Shown piece by piece: positions 61,292 through 64,000 of a stretch of 64,000 bases of DNA; the stretch's first letter is position 1, and each line of letters opens with the position of its first letter. The position numbers and the translations under genes were made by a program. Location: assembly GCF_023913515.1 (NCBI RefSeq), contig NZ_CP099391.1:3720001-3784000 (forward strand), read 5' to 3'. The notes under the pieces are model-generated. The model saw only the letters and a list, made by a program, of their open reading frames with translations. It was not told the origin of the DNA and made no database searches. The DNA is from Natronococcus sp. CG52. Lineage in GTDB: Archaea > Halobacteriota > Halobacteria > Halobacteriales > Natrialbaceae.

Positions 61292-62122
61292 TCAGTCGTT
61301 CCGGTAGCTCGCGATCCGTCCCCACGTCGACTTCTTGCCCCACAGCCCTGAGCGCATGCACTCGAGTTCGACGATCTGGGAGTTGTCGACGAACAGGTTC
61401 ACCCGCGGCCCGAACTGCTTGATGTACCACTCGAACACCTCGGGGTCGGCGGCCTCGAAAACGCAGTTCTCGATGCCGAGTTCGTTCGCGATCTCGAAGG
61501 CGACGTCGGTTCGCCAGTCGCGGACCTGCTCGGTGATGCCTTCGGACTCGACCATGATCTTGTACGCGCCGGCCTCGAGGTGGCGCCGCCCCTCCTCGAT
61601 CGCGCTCGTGGGGTCGACCGCCGACTCGGCCTCGAGTTCCTCGACGCTCGAGGCGCCGCCGGCGCCGAACTGGACGTTGATCTCCGGCTTCGCCTTCAGC
61701 CCGTGGTCCTGGACGAGTTCGGTCAGGGCGACCATGTCGTCGGTGTCGATCGCGAGGAAGCCGCTCGAGACCTCCACGATGTCGAAGCCAAGGTCGCCGG
61801 CCTCCTCGACGTAGCGCTCCACCTGGTCGTAGTCTCGGATCAGGACGTGCTCGATGAACCCGCCCGTCGACACCAGGACGTCGTGCTCGTGGCAGATTCC
61901 GATCAGCTCCTCGACGACGTCCTCGGGCATCAGCGCGAACGAGCCGCCGGAGAACTTGTAGATGTCGACGTAGGCGCCCATCGTCTCGAGGATGTCCCGG
62001 AGCTCTCGCGGCCCCATCGGGTCGTAGTAGGGCCCCCGAATTTCGGTGATGCCGTTCTCTCGCGGTTTCGCCTCGCGGTCATTGACGTGCAGGAAGTCGA
62101 ACGCACGGTCTGTGTCGGCCAT
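61292..62122 (-). CDS. comA: Phosphosulfolactate synthase
   Basis: A 276-residue TIM-barrel enzyme that adds sulfite to phosphoenolpyruvate, the first step of coenzyme M synthesis in methanogens and also used to make sulfolactate. Family blocks: REAKPRENGITEIRGPYYDP, MGAYVDIYKFSGGSFALMPE, LVSTGGFIEHVLIRD, DIVEVSSGFLAIDTDD, KAKPEINVQFGAGG, AGAYKIMVESEGITEQVRDW and LFVDNSQIVELECMRSGLWG. Full length for the family. No other CoM genes are in the window, so in this non-methanogen the product may be sulfolactate or another sulfonate. Confidence 0.93.
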   Translation of the reverse strand: MADTDRAFDFLHVNDREAKPRENGITEIRGPYYDPMGPRELRDILETMGAYVDIYKFSGGSFALMPEDVVEELIGICHEHDVLVSTGGFIEHVLIRDYDQVERYVEEAGDLGFDIVEVSSGFLAIDTDDMVALTELVQDHGLKAKPEINVQFGAGGASSVEELEAESAVDPTSAIEEGRRHLEAGAYKIMVESEGITEQVRDWRTDVAFEIANELGIENCVFEAADPEVFEWYIKQFGPRVNLFVDNSQIVELECMRSGLWGKKSTWGRIASYRND

Positions 62123-62518
62123 GGGGGTCCCCGACTACGAGCAGGACTAAAACGCTGTCACGCAGCTTCGCTGGGATCTCTTTGTAATTGAGACAATAGC
62201 TGTGTTACGTGCAGGCGGAGAAGGTAACGCTTCGGTAGCGGGTCGAGCACAGCAGCCGCGAGCGACCATCGGGAGCGAGCGGCCTTTTTCATCGAAGTTT
62301 TTGCGCCGAATGGTTCCGAGCGAAGTCGTTCGAGACGGCTTCGCCGTCTCGTGATCTTCAAAAGAGCGCTTTGCGCTCTTTTGGACCTCGCGGAGCTTCG
62401 CTCCGCTCAGTGACGAGAGACTTCCAGTCTCTCGAACCACGAGGAATCCCGAGGCGGAAAGAGTTCGGTGCGTATCTCTACCTCACAATTGGTTCTTCGG
62501 CCGAATCCGAAACGGCCG
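62123..62518. other. Intergenic region with a hairpin array
   Basis: About 395 bases between the comA start and the MmgE/PrpD stop. The right half carries four perfect hairpins (62331-62434). The left half shows no gene, although an open frame runs along the minus strand; its Arg/Leu-rich composition is not coding-like. Confidence 0.5.
62331..62434. repeat. Array of four perfect hairpins with 3-base loops
   Basis: Hairpins: CGAGACGGC-TTC-GCCGTCTCG (62331-62351), CAAAAGAGCGC-TTT-GCGCTCTTTTG (62359-62383), GCGGAGC-TTC-GCTCCGC (62390-62406) and CGAGAGACT-TCC-AGTCTCTCG (62414-62434). All stems are perfect (7-11 base pairs), all loops three pyrimidine-rich bases, and spacers 6-7 bases. They could be a structured RNA, a nuclease or integration target, or part of a degenerate mobile element. 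Confidence 0.7.
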
Positions 62519-63868
62519 TCAGGCGAGCAGCGCCGTCAGGTCGGCCACGTCGCGGTCCTCGAGCGAGCGAATCGTCTCGACGATCTCGTCGCGGCGCTCG
62601 GCGTCGACGTGCTCCGCGGTGACGGTCTCGAATTTCTCCTCGAGACCCTCCCAGCCGATCGGATCCGTCGGGTGACCGCGGAAGGCGTCCTTCTCGACGC
62701 GGTAGGTGGTGCCGTCGTCCATCGTCACGTCGATGACGGCGGGCATCTCGCCGTTCTCGAAGCGCTCGGTGAGTTCGGGATCCTCGGTGACGTCGACGAT
62801 CCGGAGCAGGTCCTGGACGTCGTTCCGGCGGATCCGCTCGGGTTCGTACTGCGCGAGCGAGAGGTCGCGGTCGATCAGCGCCGCGGCGAGCATGTACGGC
62901 AGCGAGTGATCCGCCTGAGCGCGGTTGCCGACCTCGTAGCGGTTCCCCTCGCCGCCGCCGATGATGAGCTTCGCGCCGGCGAACGTCTCGAGTTTGATCC
63001 CCGCGACCTCGTCGGAGTCGAGATCCTGGCTCTCGGCGAGTTCGACGATCCCCTCGACCGCCGACTGGGCGTACGTCTCGGCGACGTACCGCTTCGTCAT
63101 AACGTCGTGGACGCGCTCGCCGGGCGTCAGGTCGACATCGAACGGACCGGCGACGACGTCCTGCCACCCCTTCTGCCCCTCGAAGGCGTCTCGCGGCCCC
63201 GCCACTCCGTTCTTCGCGAGCATCGCCGCGTAGACCGCGTTGCGCGCCGCGTTCGCCGATGCGAGCCCCTTCCACTCGGTGATCCCGCCCGTCCTCGTGA
63301 CCCGCAGGGCGTTGTGCCCCGTGCCGGCGATAGCGACGGCGTTTCGCGTCTCCTCGAGGTCGAGTCCGAGCAGTTTCGACGCGCCTGCGGCGGCCGAGAT
63401 CACGGTGTGCGTGACGTGGTCGAACCCCTTCTCGCGGACGGGCGCGTTCCACGCCAGTTCGGCCTGGATCTCGTAGGCGACGGCGAGTCCCGCGAGCAGC
63501 TCCTCGCCGGTCGCGCCGGCGTACTCCCCGGCCGCGACGACCGCACCGATATTATCGCTCGGGTGGGGCGTCTCGCCCGGCGCGAGGTACGAGTCCATGT
63601 AGTCGAGGTACCGGACGAGCGCCGTGTTGTGCATCGCCGCCTGTACCGGCGACGCACCGCCGTCGCGCCCCCACAGCGTACAGGGGCCGCCGGCCTCGAG
63701 TTCCGTCACCGTCCGGTAGACTGCCCGCGGCGGGCCGGCGACTTCGGCGGCGATCGCGATGCCAACCGAGTCGAGAAGCCGCCGTTTGAGCGCGTCGCGA
63801 ACGTCCCCAGAGAGGTCGTCGTAGTCGGTCTCCCGGACGAACTCCGCGAACTCGATCGTCGTGGTCAT
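62519..63868 (-). CDS. MmgE/PrpD family protein
   Basis: A 449-residue protein from ATG 63868 (MTTTIEFAEFVRETDYDDLS). It has the PrpD layout: KRRLLDSVGIAIAAEVAGPP, a substrate-side segment VRYLDYMDSYLAPGETPHPS followed by DNIGAVVAAGEYAGATGEEL, the all-helical core, then AKNGVAGPRDAFEGQKGWQD and a mixed C-terminal domain (YEVGNRAQADHSLPYMLAAA; VDVTMDDGTTYRVEKDAFRG). The family includes 2-methylcitrate and cis-aconitate dehydratases; which is made here is unknown since no methylcitrate synthase or lyase is adjacent. The hairpin array follows its stop. Confidence 0.93.
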   Translation of the reverse strand: MTTTIEFAEFVRETDYDDLSGDVRDALKRRLLDSVGIAIAAEVAGPPRAVYRTVTELEAGGPCTLWGRDGGASPVQAAMHNTALVRYLDYMDSYLAPGETPHPSDNIGAVVAAGEYAGATGEELLAGLAVAYEIQAELAWNAPVREKGFDHVTHTVISAAAGASKLLGLDLEETRNAVAIAGTGHNALRVTRTGGITEWKGLASANAARNAVYAAMLAKNGVAGPRDAFEGQKGWQDVVAGPFDVDLTPGERVHDVMTKRYVAETYAQSAVEGIVELAESQDLDSDEVAGIKLETFAGAKLIIGGGEGNRYEVGNRAQADHSLPYMLAAALIDRDLSLAQYEPERIRRNDVQDLLRIVDVTEDPELTERFENGEMPAVIDVTMDDGTTYRVEKDAFRGHPTDPIGWEGLEEKFETVTAEHVDAERRDEIVETIRSLEDRDVADLTALLA

Positions 63869-63963
63869 AGGTGGCGTTCCACAACCACCGCCAAACGTTT
63901 TGGCGTGGCAGACGGCGGCGGTTCGGTCGACGTTCAGCCGCGACGATACCGACCCCGTTTCGC

Positions 63964-64000
63964 TCACGTTTCCCCGCCGTACCGGTCGTATCGGGCCCGG
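63964..64000 (-). CDS. Possible 3' end of a minus-strand gene
   Basis: Read on the minus strand from the window edge the sequence gives ARYDRYGGET and then a TGA (63966-63964). The residue mix suits a haloarchaeal protein tail and the direction matches the neighbouring MmgE/PrpD gene, but twelve codons are too few for a firm call. Family unknown. Confidence 0.25.
   Translation of the reverse strand, partial: RARYDRYGGET

Overview
The window comes from the chromosome of an extremely halophilic archaeon (class Halobacteria). The evidence is high G+C, very acidic predicted proteins, heavy use of twin-arginine (Tat) signal peptides and lipoboxes, an Orc1/Cdc6 initiator, a TrmB regulator, a Bat-type HTH regulator, DUF7344-type HTH-membrane regulators, an archaeal SUI1 paralogue and TATA/BRE-type promoters close to start codons. 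Gene content resembles Natrialbales (Natrinema/Haloterrigena-like), but genus is an inference. No rRNA, tRNA, CRISPR array or intact insertion sequence was recognised.

Region 1 (1-25.4 kb) is mostly core chromosome: the end of NAD-dependent DNA ligase, a GTG-started ArsA/Get3-type ATPase, a two-gene ABC-2 exporter, two secreted PQQ-type beta-propellers, UvrC and UvrB (separate loci), an NhaC-type antiporter, a SUI1 paralogue, a GNAT acetyltransferase, an orphan NrfD-type membrane protein, small haloarchaeal proteins, a saccharopine-dehydrogenase-like reductase, Orc1/Cdc6, an Asp/Gly-repeat membrane-anchored protein, GlmS and a membrane-linked HTH regulator. A frame-broken DUF4397-like gene lies at about 15.5-15.9 kb.

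Region 2 (25.7-52.6 kb) is a surface-polysaccharide or glycan locus. It opens with a compact five-gene operon: nucleotide-sugar dehydrogenase, GT2, DUF354 glycosyltransferase-like, GT4 and a 665-residue polytopic membrane protein. After that come mostly single genes on both strands: a DUF1616 membrane protein, DUF7344 regulators, two asparagine-synthase-like proteins lacking the N-terminal glutaminase cysteine, two secreted CE4 (polysaccharide deacetylase) lipoproteins, a secreted aspartoacylase-like metalloenzyme with a Pro-Glu-Glu repeat and PKD-like domain, another GT2, a Wzx-type flippase, a secreted parallel beta-helix protein, a Bat-type regulator and an alkaline-phosphatase-superfamily enzyme. 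Several of these scattered genes share a similar promoter (GTTTAAC-like box, about six bases, then ATAATAA), suggesting co-regulation. Together with GlmS upstream, the set suggests synthesis, export and extracellular deacetylation or trimming of an acidic, amino-sugar-containing polymer; the chemistry is inferred.

Region 3 (52.8-64 kb) returns to housekeeping and accessory genes: a MutS-like ATPase with N-terminal HhH, a two-domain nitroreductase, a small HTH protein, a CheY-like regulator with an altered acidic pocket, TrmB, small proteins, a Yip1-like membrane protein, a metallophosphoesterase, phosphosulfolactate synthase and an MmgE/PrpD protein. A tight array of four hairpins lies near 62.4 kb, and two short inverted-repeat (MITE-like) elements abut gene ends at 18.2 and 35.3 kb.
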